Positions 28,393-38,459 of a stretch of 64,000 nucleotides of DNA are shown here, piece after piece. The position numbers and the translations under genes were made by a program. Numbering within the stretch: position 1 is the stretch's first letter; every line of letters starts with the position of its first letter. Origin of the DNA: CAYYIS01 sp964470965 (GTDB taxonomy: Bacteria > JAAXHH01 > JABIQT01); the NCBI GenBank assembly GCA_964470965.1, contig CAYYIS010000003.1, forward strand, positions 62,001-126,000, in the 5' to 3' direction. The notes below the pieces were generated by a model. The model was given only the letters and a program-made list of their open reading frames with translations. It was not told the DNA's origin and did no database searches.

Positions 28393-29661
28393 ATGAAAAA
28401 CCCGTCAATGAACCGATTGGAGCACATGGCGGAATCCGTAAGAGGATTATGGACGGAATACAACAAGGCATTGTTGTATTTTGCGGTAGCCATAATGGCG
28501 ATTGTAGCCGTCGGCTGGCTCGGTTATCAGTTCTGGCGGCTCCTGTCTCCCACACCGCCCATCTGGCCAACCTCTCCCAGAGGTGCTGTCGATCTGCTAC
28601 AGCGGTTTAGGGAATTGGGCCATTGGTACGATGTCCCCGGTAGGCCAACGTATAACACCATAGGGTCCGCGGTTTATCCTCCTGCTACATATGTCATCCT
28701 GTGGCCGTTTTTAGGATGGATGGACGCCATGACAGCACGGTGGATATGGGCGATTACGACGGTATTCTTTCTTGGATGGCTGACGGTCCTCTCTATTCGT
28801 GAATCTCACGCCTCTTCGCGACTGGAGCAGGTGTTTGTCGGGTTGATTCCCTTATCCACATATGCCACCGGAGCCACCATCGGAAACGGACAGCTCAATA
28901 TCCATATCTTACCCCTGCTTCTGTCTGGAGTTCTGATGCTGGGCCGCCGGCCGGCAGGGTGGTTCAGGGATCTTTCGGGCGCTGGTATGTTCATCCTGGC
29001 GCTGACCAAGCCGACAGTTTCCGGTCCATTTTTCTGGCTGGTCCTGTTCGTTCGCCGGTCCGCGCGTCCCACGGTTCTGGTGGTCATTGGGTACGTTGTG
29101 GTCACGGTTTTCGCTTCTTCATTTAAAGACCAGACGCTCGAACAAACGCTTACTTTCTGGCTGATGAAGGCGTCGGGAGCCGCGGCTCACGGTGCTGTAA
29201 GAGGTGCGGTGGCGAATCAATCTACTCTGCTGATGTCGATGGGAATGAAGGCCTGGCTGATACCGATGGGTTTACTGGGGGTTCTGGTGATGGGGTGTTG
29301 GATGTATATGCATCGCAGGGTTGATCACTGGATTCTTCTGGGTGTGTTCGGACTGCTTACTCGACTGGGTTTCTACCACAGATGGTACGATGACATGCTG
29401 ATTTTGCCCGCTATGATCGCGCTTTATATCGTAGCCAAGCAGGGCACGGTTCGGGGAATCCAGGATGTGATTGCGGGCTTGCTGTTCGCCATCTTGCTCT
29501 TAACCATGCTTGCGCCCGGGGCCTTATATTTCTTGGCTTCCCCGTATAATACATATGCAACTTACTTTCAGGTTTCCATATGGTCGACGACGCTAGTTTT
29601 CCTGCTGAGCCAGGCGTGGGCTACGAGAAAGAACCCCCAACTGCCGCCTAATCCTGTTTGA
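28393..29661 (+). CDS. GT87/DUF2029-like polytopic membrane glycosyltransferase
   Basis: 422 aa with about ten hydrophobic helices. The periplasmic segment ATGATIGNGQLNIHILPLLL has the N-G-Q-x-N motif typical of the DUF2029 (GT87) mannosyltransferase family, and the TKPTVSGPFFWLVLF segment follows. Such proteins use polyprenyl-phosphate sugars on the outer face of the membrane. The start is ATG 28393. A decayed paralogue lies at 19474-20177. Transcription probably ends at the strong hairpin at 30019. Confidence 0.78.
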   Translation: MKNPSMNRLEHMAESVRGLWTEYNKALLYFAVAIMAIVAVGWLGYQFWRLLSPTPPIWPTSPRGAVDLLQRFRELGHWYDVPGRPTYNTIGSAVYPPATYVILWPFLGWMDAMTARWIWAITTVFFLGWLTVLSIRESHASSRLEQVFVGLIPLSTYATGATIGNGQLNIHILPLLLSGVLMLGRRPAGWFRDLSGAGMFILALTKPTVSGPFFWLVLFVRRSARPTVLVVIGYVVVTVFASSFKDQTLEQTLTFWLMKASGAAAHGAVRGAVANQSTLLMSMGMKAWLIPMGLLGVLVMGCWMYMHRRVDHWILLGVFGLLTRLGFYHRWYDDMLILPAMIALYIVAKQGTVRGIQDVIAGLLFAILLLTMLAPGALYFLASPYNTYATYFQVSIWSTTLVFLLSQAWATRKNPQLPPNPV

Positions 29662-30018
29662 AATCAAAGACTTACTTGAAGCATTTAAGGTCAAATTGAG
29701 CTGACATAACAAACCTTCCGTCCGTCTCACCCTGGAACACATTAAAGTGAGTGGCGATTGTCTGATGGACTTGGCCGGATGCCTCCGGAAATTGCGGGTC
29801 ATAGCGTTTTCTATCCGCTCTGAACAGGGCGGGGTGTGAGGATAGACGGTAAAGGCTTTTGTCTGAAACCGTGCTCAGTATTATGGCCTGTGCTGAATCC
29901 TGAGCAAGAAAACGACTCTTACGGGCTGTTGTATGTGGATTTACAAATGGTTATCGGGAAGATCTCCGAGGGATCCGGTTATGTCCCGGTATAATCCGAA
30001 CCTGGCCGATAATGTCCA
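29662..30018. other. Intergenic region without recognised gene
   Basis: No coding frame with family-like features was found on either strand. Stops are frequent. It may be 3' untranslated sequence or decayed DNA between the glycan locus and the next, oppositely oriented gene. Confidence 0.5.
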
Positions 30019-30068
30019 ATTCCAACAAAAAATGCCGCTCAAATCAGAGCGGCATTTTTTGTTGGAAT
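30019..30068. terminator. Bidirectional intrinsic terminator, 22-bp perfect stem
   Basis: Left arm 30019-30040 and right arm 30047-30068 are exact reverse complements with a 6-nt loop AAATCA. The core GCCGCTC/GAGCGGC is flanked by A-runs on the left and T-runs on the right, so the hairpin plus U-tract works on both strands. It lies between the convergent genes at 28393 (+) and 30087 (-). Confidence 0.88.
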
Positions 30069-30086
30069 ATCAGGTGCTGCGTAGAC

Positions 30087-31775
30087 TTACTTCAGGAGCG
30101 TCATGCGCTTTACATCGTTGAAGCCACTGCTGGAGGACATCCGGTACATGTAGATACCGCTTCCAACGGCGCGGCCAAGCGCGTTCCGGGCATCCCAAAC
30201 CACCGTGTATCGTCCTGCCGATTTCACTTCATCCACCAGACGGATCACTTCCTGCCCCAGGATATTGTAGATGACCAGTTGGATGTGGGCCTGTTTAGGC
30301 ACTTCGTAGGAGATGGTCGTGGTAGGATTGAATGGGTTCGGTGCATTGTTGCGCAAGGCAAAGGCAGTTGGTGCCATCATGGCCTTGTCGACCGCCTGCG
30401 TGTACTCACCCAACCGAACCGGCAGTTGTTGCGCAAACTGGTTGACCAGCAGTGCAGAATCCAAAGTCAGCATGCCTTCCCGATCGTCCATGAGCGTAAT
30501 CGGAATCATCAATGCTGGTTTGTTTCCAGTTGCCAGTCCTTCGTTTTTCGACAAGCTAATTACCATTAGACGCACCAGGCCGTTTTCGACCTTGCTCTGA
30601 AGAATAAAGTTTGACGCTTTATTTTCCAGGTAAGGCTCTCCGACCGTCATCACTTCCGGATCAAAAGAAAAGACCATTTCTCCGCCGGTAATCATTGCGC
30701 CAGCATTGAGCAGAACCGGAATAGCCAGTTGACCGCCAAGCTGCACCGCTGGTGTACCCAGATCCACAACGGTGGGAACGCCGTCCGCAACACTCTTAAC
30801 AGGGGGAGATCCGCTATTCCAATTGATTCGATTGCCAGTGGGGTAAGGGTATGGGTGGGAATCTGTTTCACCAAGGATTACCATTACGATACCCACAACA
30901 TCTGATACGTTTAGTTGTTGGTCAAGATTGGAATCGAAGATTCTGAATCGCACATTATCCGGATTAACGTGCCAGTTTGTATAATGGGGGTATGCTCCCG
31001 CTGGAGCTGCGGGGACGGGCGAAGACATTTCGTCCAGCCAGGTACGGACCCAGACCACGACATCCTGCACATTTCGCAGTCCATCCAGATTCGTGTCATG
31101 AAGCAACCCGGTCTGAATCTTGCCTTCTGACCAGCCACTCCCGATCTCAACCCCATGTCCACTGCTCACATTAACCGATCCGTCTACAACAGATACCGGA
31201 TTTGTTTCACCCAAGGGTGAATTCTCGGCCTGGCCAACCGTCATTGCATCGGTCCTAAAATAGAGCTGCAATATATCGGTAGTACCCGGATCTATTGTCG
31301 CCCCCACGGTGTTGTACAGAACAACGCGCAGAGTGCCATCCGGCTGTTCGTATGTGTTAACAGTCCATTCCGGAGAGAGCAAAGAAACCACGGAATCCAC
31401 ATGGGACACACCCTCATCGCCGTTATGGTCTGTCAATCTCCAAGGTGAGCCATCTCCGGAGGAATCCATGAAATCCAGATCGAACTGCACACCCCCCATC
31501 GGCACGTTGGTATTGTTCTCAATGGTAATGGGCAATCCAGGTTCATGGGGATTTAGTTGGTCATTTTCGTGGCCCACATGCTCGTCGGAGTTGTAACCGT
31601 GTCCAACGAAAATGGTATTGACCTGAATCGATGCGCCGGTGCCCGTTACGTGGGAAAGAGGTTGGGCGGATGTAAAACTGTTGGAAAGCCTAGCATCGGC
31701 CGGCGTGTTGGCCGGGCCAATGAAAAACGCCAGAAATGCCAAGCCCATGATGAAACGTGAACGAGTGTAATCCAT
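30087..31775 (-). CDS. Secreted cohesin/dockerin-like protein with C-terminal Por/T9SS sorting domain
   Basis: A signal peptide (residues 1-28, ending near ADA) precedes a beta-rich cohesin-like region (about 45-205). Two dockerin-like calcium loops follow: DTNLDGLRNVQDVVVWVRTW and DSNLDQQLNVSDVVGIVMVI. A second cohesin-like domain spans about 340-450. The last 90 residues start at NNAPNPFNPTTTISYEVP and include YNILGQEV and GSGIYMYRM, which is the type A sorting/FlgD-like domain. It is probably exported and attached to the surface, perhaps as a scaffold. AGGAGG precedes ATG. 562 aa. Confidence 0.85.
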   Translation of the reverse strand: MDYTRSRFIMGLAFLAFFIGPANTPADARLSNSFTSAQPLSHVTGTGASIQVNTIFVGHGYNSDEHVGHENDQLNPHEPGLPITIENNTNVPMGGVQFDLDFMDSSGDGSPWRLTDHNGDEGVSHVDSVVSLLSPEWTVNTYEQPDGTLRVVLYNTVGATIDPGTTDILQLYFRTDAMTVGQAENSPLGETNPVSVVDGSVNVSSGHGVEIGSGWSEGKIQTGLLHDTNLDGLRNVQDVVVWVRTWLDEMSSPVPAAPAGAYPHYTNWHVNPDNVRFRIFDSNLDQQLNVSDVVGIVMVILGETDSHPYPYPTGNRINWNSGSPPVKSVADGVPTVVDLGTPAVQLGGQLAIPVLLNAGAMITGGEMVFSFDPEVMTVGEPYLENKASNFILQSKVENGLVRLMVISLSKNEGLATGNKPALMIPITLMDDREGMLTLDSALLVNQFAQQLPVRLGEYTQAVDKAMMAPTAFALRNNAPNPFNPTTTISYEVPKQAHIQLVIYNILGQEVIRLVDEVKSAGRYTVVWDARNALGRAVGSGIYMYRMSSSSGFNDVKRMTLLK

Positions 31776-31873
31776 TAATAACCTCCTACAATAAATATAA
31801 ACGATACTTAAAGTTAATATGGTTGGTAATTACGTTATATTCGATTTGTTTTGATAATTCCCTACCAAAATAT

Positions 31874-31902
31874 AAAATAATAACATAAAAACAGGTTGTC
31901 AA
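31874..31902 (-). promoter_or_regulatory. Putative sigma-70-type promoter of the secreted protein gene
   Basis: On the reverse strand TTGACA (31897-31902) is followed after 17 nt by TATTTT (31874-31879), inside an A+T-rich leader about 100 nt before the ATG. No other hexamer pair this good was noticed between 31776 and 32034, a stretch that has no gene. Confidence 0.5.
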
Positions 31903-32034
31903 TAATAAAATTTTGTTTTGATGAAACCTCTTCCCCATCAACGCAAAAATCCTATTCCGGTTCTCGCCATAATTTTACGTTTGTGTCCGGCTGGACCATG
32001 GCTCGGGTGTGCCAACCTGTCCGGATTCAGTTCC

Positions 32035-35000
32035 TCAGACGGCACGTACAAACCGTTTTGCCCACATGGTCAGATCATCCATAAACGAATAGATCGTCGG
32101 CAGCATGACCAGTGTCAGGATACCCGATGTGGTCAGACCTGCCACGAGTGCCATACTCACCGGCAGATACATGGCCGCGCCGCGGTCTTCAATCGGTCCG
32201 AAATATTCCGGCCATATGCCCGGGGCTACCAGAGGAAACAGGCCGAAGATAGTGGTAAGTGCTGTCATCAGAATCGGACGGAAGCGGTGTTTGCCGCCCT
32301 GAATAATAGCGTCGTGCTGTGAGAATCCTTCACGCCGGAGCTGGTTGATGTGGTCTATCAGCACAATAGCGTTGTTCACCACCAGGCCGGCAAGTACCAT
32401 CAGACCGAGCCAGGCGGACATGTCCAGGTTGGTGTTCGTTATATAGAACACGATACCGACACCGATGAATGCCGTGGGAATAGACGACAGCATAATCGTA
32501 AAGGGATGGACAAACGATTCGAGCAGCGCCGCCATGATGATGTATATGAGCGCCAGTGCCATGGCAACCGCGAACATAGAACTGTCCTCCGATTCCGACA
32601 TCATACGGAAATTACGCCCCATCTTCCAGGAATAACCTGCTGGAAGGTCCACCTGGCTCATGATCTGACCGACCTGTCCGCGCACCTCCATCATCCCTGA
32701 TCCCTGGGTGTTTCCGAATACGGTCACTATCGATTCCCGATCTTCACGCTTGATAGCCTCCGGTCCCCGTGTCATGTTGAAGTCGGCGAGGTTACCGAAT
32801 GCGATCATACCGCCAGGCCGTTCAAACGTCATGTTTTTCAGTTGAGACACGTTTGCACGGTCCTCTTCTTCCAGCTGAAGCAGAATGTCCACTTCCCGGT
32901 CTTCGGTCTTGAACTTTCCTCGGGCACGGTTGCTGAGTGCCGCCTGAACGGTACGGGCTGCCTGCTGCGGTGAGATACCATAGGCCTGCGACCGCGCCCG
33001 GTCCACTGACACCTGAATTTGCTCGTCACCACGCTCCAAACTGGTATCCACATCCCGGACGCCCGGAATGGTTTCAATACGAAGTCGGATGTCTTCTGCC
33101 AGAGTGGCGAGTACATCCATGTTGTCGCCGCGCAGCTCGACACTGACACCGGAGTTGTCGCCCCCGCCGTAGTGCCGCATCTGTCCTGCTTTCCACTGTA
33201 CACCGGCGATTTCAGGCAGCTCGGCTTTGATTTTTTCCTGAAGTTGCTTTGTAGACTCCGTACGTGTCTCAGGCGGTGTCAGCACGACCTGAATATTGGC
33301 GCGACGCAACCCGCCGGAGGTCTGTATGGACTCGATCCTGAGTTCATCCTTTTTGGTTAAAAGGATCTGCTCGACTTGACCGAACAGCCGCTTTACATCG
33401 TCAATACCGTATTCTTTGGGAACCGTCGCGGCGATACTGACGTCCCTCGAAATCATCTGCGGTACGTAAGCTCGCTCGATGTTATTGTAGCACCAATAGC
33501 TGCCGAAGATGATTCCTCCGAATATGAGCACGGTAGCAAAACGGTGGTGGAGATTCCAGTCAAGCACCCGGCCGTAGAAGTGGATGACACGCTGCACCGT
33601 TTTGGAGGGCGCTCCCAAGGGTTTGTTAAATAGACGCGCCGCCACCATTGGAATAAGCGTTAAGGCAATGAACAGTGCCGCTACCATCACCACACAGAAT
33701 GCCACTGCAAAATCTTTAAAGAACTGCAGCATGCGGTTCCCGCCGCCATCCAAAAATATGATAGGAATGAAAACGCACAGTGTTGTTGCGGTGGATGCGA
33801 TCAGCGCAACCCCGACTTCACGGCTCCCGACGATTGCGGCCATGGTGCCGGACAGGTTATTCTCCTGGCGGTGGCGGTATATGCTCTCCAGTATTACAAC
33901 CGCGCTGTCCACCAGCATTCCCACCGCGAGCATCAGCCCCATCAACGACATCACGTTTATGGTGACTTCGGAATCAAAACCTGTCCGCAGGAGATAGATG
34001 AAAGTGAATGTAACGATAATAGAGACTGGAATAGCCAGACTGATAATGAGTGTACTGCGGAAGTTGCGAAGAAAAAGGAACAGTATAACCGCTGCCAGAA
34101 ATCCTCCGAGCAAACCGGAATTCCGAAGATCTCCGAGCTGTTTCAGAATGTCCCCGGACTGGTCTCTGTTAGTGCGTACCCCCAACGCGGAAAACTGGGG
34201 TTGGGCCTGAATTTCGGCCATCACCGCTTTAACTTTGTTTGCTGTTTCGACCACGTGGGCATTGGAAGCCTTCTTAATTTGCAGTGTAACCGCGTCCATA
34301 CCGTTCAGACGCCTGAACCTGTTCTGTTCGGGATAATCGTACCGGACATCCGCCACATCACTCAAATTCAGCGATGTACCGGGGATCGGCAGGTTGATGA
34401 TTTCATCCGCCGTCTGGAATTCTCCGACCGCTCGAACTGAATACTTCCTGCCGCCTTCCAGTACGGTGCCTGCCGCCAGCGTGATGTTGTTCTGAGCCAG
34501 CAACTGGCTCACATTGAACAGATCTAGGTTATGCGTCTGCAGCGCTTCATTATCCACATGGACGAGCATCTGCTTTTCGGTCATCCCGTCCAGTTCAACC
34601 TCTGCTACGCCCTCTACTCTCTGCAGACGTGGTTGAATGACTTTGGTCACGACATCATAAAAATCCGCGGGATCACCCGACCATGAAATGCTGAACCTTA
34701 TGATCGGGAAATCTTGCGGGTTAAACTGCCAGATACGAATCCGATCCACGTCTGCCGGAAAATCCCCGCGTACCTGATCGATGCGGTCCCGGATTTCCAT
34801 GCCCGCCAGATCCATATCCGTGCCGCTTTCAAACTCGATGCGGACCGATGACTGGCTACCGGACGACGTGGAACTGAGCGTCTTGAGATGCCCTATCGTA
34901 CCGAGCGCATCTTCCAGAGGACGTGTGATCAGCCGTTCCACTTCATCTGGAGATGAAGACGGATACGGTACTCTGACGGTCAACTGCGGGAACGACATAT

Positions 35001-35115
35001 CGGGCATGGACATCAGTGGGATTTTGGAATAAGATATCAATCCCAACGCGACCAGACTCAGGATAATCATAACGGTCGTTACCGGCCGTTTAACCGAGAA
35101 TTCAGATATATTCAT
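32035..35115 (-). CDS. RND efflux permease (second of tandem pair)
   Basis: 1,026 aa, AcrB/MexB-type fold: a first helix after FSVKRPVTTVMIIL, two large periplasmic loops and about 12 helices. In TM4 the proton-relay region is GMLVDSAVVILES, with one Asp. The N-terminal PDMSFPQLTVRVPYP is typical of RND permeases of FCB bacteria. Its start overlaps the stop of the upstream permease by 4 nt, so the two are made in a coupled way and may form a hetero-oligomer. The substrate is unknown; drug, lipid or metal is possible. Confidence 0.93.
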   Translation of the reverse strand: MNISEFSVKRPVTTVMIILSLVALGLISYSKIPLMSMPDMSFPQLTVRVPYPSSSPDEVERLITRPLEDALGTIGHLKTLSSTSSGSQSSVRIEFESGTDMDLAGMEIRDRIDQVRGDFPADVDRIRIWQFNPQDFPIIRFSISWSGDPADFYDVVTKVIQPRLQRVEGVAEVELDGMTEKQMLVHVDNEALQTHNLDLFNVSQLLAQNNITLAAGTVLEGGRKYSVRAVGEFQTADEIINLPIPGTSLNLSDVADVRYDYPEQNRFRRLNGMDAVTLQIKKASNAHVVETANKVKAVMAEIQAQPQFSALGVRTNRDQSGDILKQLGDLRNSGLLGGFLAAVILFLFLRNFRSTLIISLAIPVSIIVTFTFIYLLRTGFDSEVTINVMSLMGLMLAVGMLVDSAVVILESIYRHRQENNLSGTMAAIVGSREVGVALIASTATTLCVFIPIIFLDGGGNRMLQFFKDFAVAFCVVMVAALFIALTLIPMVAARLFNKPLGAPSKTVQRVIHFYGRVLDWNLHHRFATVLIFGGIIFGSYWCYNNIERAYVPQMISRDVSIAATVPKEYGIDDVKRLFGQVEQILLTKKDELRIESIQTSGGLRRANIQVVLTPPETRTESTKQLQEKIKAELPEIAGVQWKAGQMRHYGGGDNSGVSVELRGDNMDVLATLAEDIRLRIETIPGVRDVDTSLERGDEQIQVSVDRARSQAYGISPQQAARTVQAALSNRARGKFKTEDREVDILLQLEEEDRANVSQLKNMTFERPGGMIAFGNLADFNMTRGPEAIKREDRESIVTVFGNTQGSGMMEVRGQVGQIMSQVDLPAGYSWKMGRNFRMMSESEDSSMFAVAMALALIYIIMAALLESFVHPFTIMLSSIPTAFIGVGIVFYITNTNLDMSAWLGLMVLAGLVVNNAIVLIDHINQLRREGFSQHDAIIQGGKHRFRPILMTALTTIFGLFPLVAPGIWPEYFGPIEDRGAAMYLPVSMALVAGLTTSGILTLVMLPTIYSFMDDLTMWAKRFVRAV

Positions 35116-38100
35116 GCTTCCACGACCTCCTCAGCTACAGGTTTTTGAACCGATTTACCAAACAGATCGAAAACCCTGGCCACGAATGATTCCAGCATGG
35201 TATAAATCAAAGGTACGAGCACAAGCGTTACGAGTGTAGATGCGATCAATCCACCGATAACAGTGATGGCCATGGGCGCCCTGATTTCAGCCCCTTCACC
35301 TATTCCGATGGCCATTGGAAGCAGTCCCAGAACGGTGGTGGACGTTGTCATCAGAATCGGACGTAAACGAACCTGGCCGGCTTCCAGCAACGCCTCATCG
35401 ATAGACAATCCGCGCCGCCGCAATTGATTTACGAAATCCACAAGGACGATCGCGTTGTTGACAACGATCCCGGCCAGCATGATCACGCCTATCAGGACAA
35501 CGACACTTATGGTCTGACCCGTAGCCAGAAGCGTAACGATCACGCCAATCATGGAAAACGGGAACGTAAACAGAATCACAAAGGGATGCAGCAGGGATTC
35601 AAACTGAGACGCCATCACCAGATATACCAGGAACACCGACAGCAGGATGGCGAACTGCATACTATCGAAGGCGACCTGCATTTCTTCGTTTTGACCTTTT
35701 ATCAACACTTCGAAATCGATAGGCAGGGCAAGATCATTTATTATCTGCGATATATCACCTGTCACATCTCCAAGGCTGCGTCCGGTTAGATTGGCGCTCA
35801 CCAGCGAGACCCGCTGCTGGTTGATCCTGCGGATTTCGCTGGGTCCCTGCGCTACCACCACCGACGCCACAGCAGAAAGGGGAATCGGCACGAGGCCTTC
35901 GGGGTTGATGACCAACCGATTTATGGCTTCCAGACTCAAGCGTATCTCGTCTTCCGCCCAGACACGAATATCGATTCTTCTGTCCCGCCGGGTCAACTCT
36001 GTGGCTACCCGCCCCTGGACCTTATCCTGGACGATCTGCGTTACGTTGCCCAGTTCCAGTCCCATGTTCGCGAGTTTGCGGCGGTTGAACAGTATTTGTA
36101 CTTCCGGATTGCCACCTTCCATACTGGATTTAACATCCGTTAATCCGGGAACGGTCCCCAGTTGAAAAGCGATCTCATCCGCAATATCGGCCAATCGCGT
36201 CAAATTGTAACCGGTAATCTCGACCTCTACAGGCGCCCTGAAGCTAAAATACGAGGGTCTCGCAAATTTAGGGGGTTCGATACCTGGAATGGATGCGAAG
36301 TCTGTCCGCATCTGGTTGATAACCTTTTCTTCCGCCTCGCCCCGTACACCTGCGTCCAATTGAATATGTAGCTGTCCGATATTCTCGCGTTCTTCGCCGG
36401 CGTTACCCCCGGACTGTCCCATCGTACCGGTGAGGACGTACACCGTCTTCACCTCTTCATATCCCTGGGCGATGTAAGCCATCTCCCCCAGAACCCGTTC
36501 GGTTACCGGCAGCGGGGATCCGACAGGGAGCTTTACGTTGACGAAGAACTCGCTCTGGCTCATCTCCGGAATCAGCTCAACACCCAGCCTCGGTACGAGC
36601 AGAACGGAACCACCCAGTGAAAGAACAAGGATAAACAGGGTCACTGCCCGATTGGCCAGTGACCAGCGTAACAGACCGGGATATACGCGGGCTAACAGAT
36701 TGAACACTTGATCGAATGCGAAAAGAAGCGGTGTCAGGAGTAAATTCAGAAATCGTCCAACCAATAGGGCAACGATTTTCAGGACCTTTAGTGTGTGGAC
36801 GATAATCCAGGTGAGGGCCATCGCGATATAGCCCAGACCCACCTTCACCGGGCGCATCAGCCGGTTAAGAAATGACTGGTGTTCTGGCGCCGCGACAACG
36901 GAGGACGACGCGGCCGCGGCCATTTCGTCACGTTCTTTGTCCACCTCGTTGCGCAGACGGGAAGAGAGCATCGGAATGAGTGTGACGGCCACCAGAAGCG
37001 CGGAAATCAGGGAGAACGTCACCGTTAGTGCCAGGTCCCGGAACAGCTGGCCTGCGATGCCCTCGACAAAAACGATTGGCACGAATACGCACAGCGTTGT
37101 CATCGTCGCTGCGACCACCGCCTGTCCCACTTCGGAGCCGCCTTTTTCAGCGGCTTCCGCTGCGGTTATGCGTTCTTTCCGGTACCGGTCGATACTTTCC
37201 AGCACCACGATAGAGTTATCCACCAGCATCCCGATACCAAGTGCCAGACCGCCGAGGGACATGATGTTGAGCGACACGTCAAATATGAACAGGAAGAAAA
37301 ACGTGGCTATGACTGAGATCGGGATCGAAAAGCCGATGATAACGGTGCTCGAGTTGCGGAGGAATAGGAATAGTACTAAGACTGCCAGCACACCACCCAT
37401 GATAGCCGTATTGAGTACTTCATTGACCGACTGTTCGATAAAAGTAGACTGGTCAAATACCACTTCCATGTTCACATCGCCGGACACACCCGAAACGTTC
37501 TCCTGCACTTCTCTGAGCTTACTTTTCACTCCCTGGGCCACGCTCACGGTATTACTGCCGGCTTCTTTATAAATCGCGATCTCGATGCTCTCCTGGCCGT
37601 TGACCCGTGTCGAAACCTTGCGTTCTCTGTGACTTTTGGTTACATCGGCCACATCGTTCAGGATGATAGGTGCGTTTGCTTTCTGACCGACCACAATTTC
37701 GCCGATCTCTTCGACGTTCTGAAATTCGTTCAGGATACGCACCAGGTATTCCGCTTCACCTTCTTTAATCGTACCTCCGGCCAGATTGATATTTTCCTGT
37801 GAGAGGCGATTCGCTATCTGGGTGATTGGAATGCCCAGACTGGCGAGTCTGGCTTCATCCAGTTCTACATGGATTTCTTCTTCCAGTCCGCCGCTTACTT
37901 TGACCGCCGCCACGCCTTCCAGGCTCTCCAGCTCCCGCTTGATTTCGTCTTCCGCCATGATGCGAAGAGCAGTCAGGCTTTCATCACCATATAGGGCGAT
38001 GCGGAGGATAGGATCCAGGCCGGGGTCGAATCGCAACAGAATCGGTTTTTCAGCTTCCTGCGGCAGATTAAGGAGGTCGATCTTCTCCCGGACATCAAGC

Positions 38101-38414
38101 GAGGCAAAATCCATATTGGTGCCCCAGGCGAATTCAAGCACCACATCGGAACGGTCGGGACGTGATATGGAACTGACCCGAACGACACCTGTGACCACAC
38201 CGACTGCCTCTTCAACCCGTTTGGAAATCAGGTTTTCGATTTCATTGGGTGCGGCGCCGAGAAACTCCGTCTGAACCGTCAGCGTAGGATATGTAATATC
38301 GGGAAGCAGATTGATGGGCAACCGGGAAAACGCTACGGACCCGAAGAGGATCATAGAAACCATCAACATCACGATGGTCACCGGCCGTCGAATCGAAAAG
38401 CCAATTAATTTCAT
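35112..38414 (-). CDS. RND efflux permease with an enlarged central loop (first of tandem pair)
   Basis: 1,100 aa, RND fold beginning FSIRRPVTIVMLMVSMILFG, with relay region GMLVDNSIVVLES near residue 395. Between TM6 and TM7 (about residues 490-575) it carries roughly 50 extra residues compared with AcrB, including two added hydrophobic stretches (about 525-572), which may be extra membrane or amphipathic helices. The periplasmic halves look normal. It is 45 nt downstream of the adaptor gene and overlaps the second permease. Confidence 0.93.
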   Translation of the reverse strand: MKLIGFSIRRPVTIVMLMVSMILFGSVAFSRLPINLLPDITYPTLTVQTEFLGAAPNEIENLISKRVEEAVGVVTGVVRVSSISRPDRSDVVLEFAWGTNMDFASLDVREKIDLLNLPQEAEKPILLRFDPGLDPILRIALYGDESLTALRIMAEDEIKRELESLEGVAAVKVSGGLEEEIHVELDEARLASLGIPITQIANRLSQENINLAGGTIKEGEAEYLVRILNEFQNVEEIGEIVVGQKANAPIILNDVADVTKSHRERKVSTRVNGQESIEIAIYKEAGSNTVSVAQGVKSKLREVQENVSGVSGDVNMEVVFDQSTFIEQSVNEVLNTAIMGGVLAVLVLFLFLRNSSTVIIGFSIPISVIATFFFLFIFDVSLNIMSLGGLALGIGMLVDNSIVVLESIDRYRKERITAAEAAEKGGSEVGQAVVAATMTTLCVFVPIVFVEGIAGQLFRDLALTVTFSLISALLVAVTLIPMLSSRLRNEVDKERDEMAAAASSSVVAAPEHQSFLNRLMRPVKVGLGYIAMALTWIIVHTLKVLKIVALLVGRFLNLLLTPLLFAFDQVFNLLARVYPGLLRWSLANRAVTLFILVLSLGGSVLLVPRLGVELIPEMSQSEFFVNVKLPVGSPLPVTERVLGEMAYIAQGYEEVKTVYVLTGTMGQSGGNAGEERENIGQLHIQLDAGVRGEAEEKVINQMRTDFASIPGIEPPKFARPSYFSFRAPVEVEITGYNLTRLADIADEIAFQLGTVPGLTDVKSSMEGGNPEVQILFNRRKLANMGLELGNVTQIVQDKVQGRVATELTRRDRRIDIRVWAEDEIRLSLEAINRLVINPEGLVPIPLSAVASVVVAQGPSEIRRINQQRVSLVSANLTGRSLGDVTGDISQIINDLALPIDFEVLIKGQNEEMQVAFDSMQFAILLSVFLVYLVMASQFESLLHPFVILFTFPFSMIGVIVTLLATGQTISVVVLIGVIMLAGIVVNNAIVLVDFVNQLRRRGLSIDEALLEAGQVRLRPILMTTSTTVLGLLPMAIGIGEGAEIRAPMAITVIGGLIASTLVTLVLVPLIYTMLESFVARVFDLFGKSVQKPVAEEVVEA

Positions 38415-38459
38415 TTATTCTTTTAACCCTATTTTAAGATCGATTCACTAATTCGTTTG

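Noticed and set aside
32100..34440. Forward-strand open frames opposite the RND permeases
   Set aside because: They are shadows of strong reverse-strand genes with clear domain motifs; their own translations are low-quality (Arg/His/Gln-rich, no motifs).
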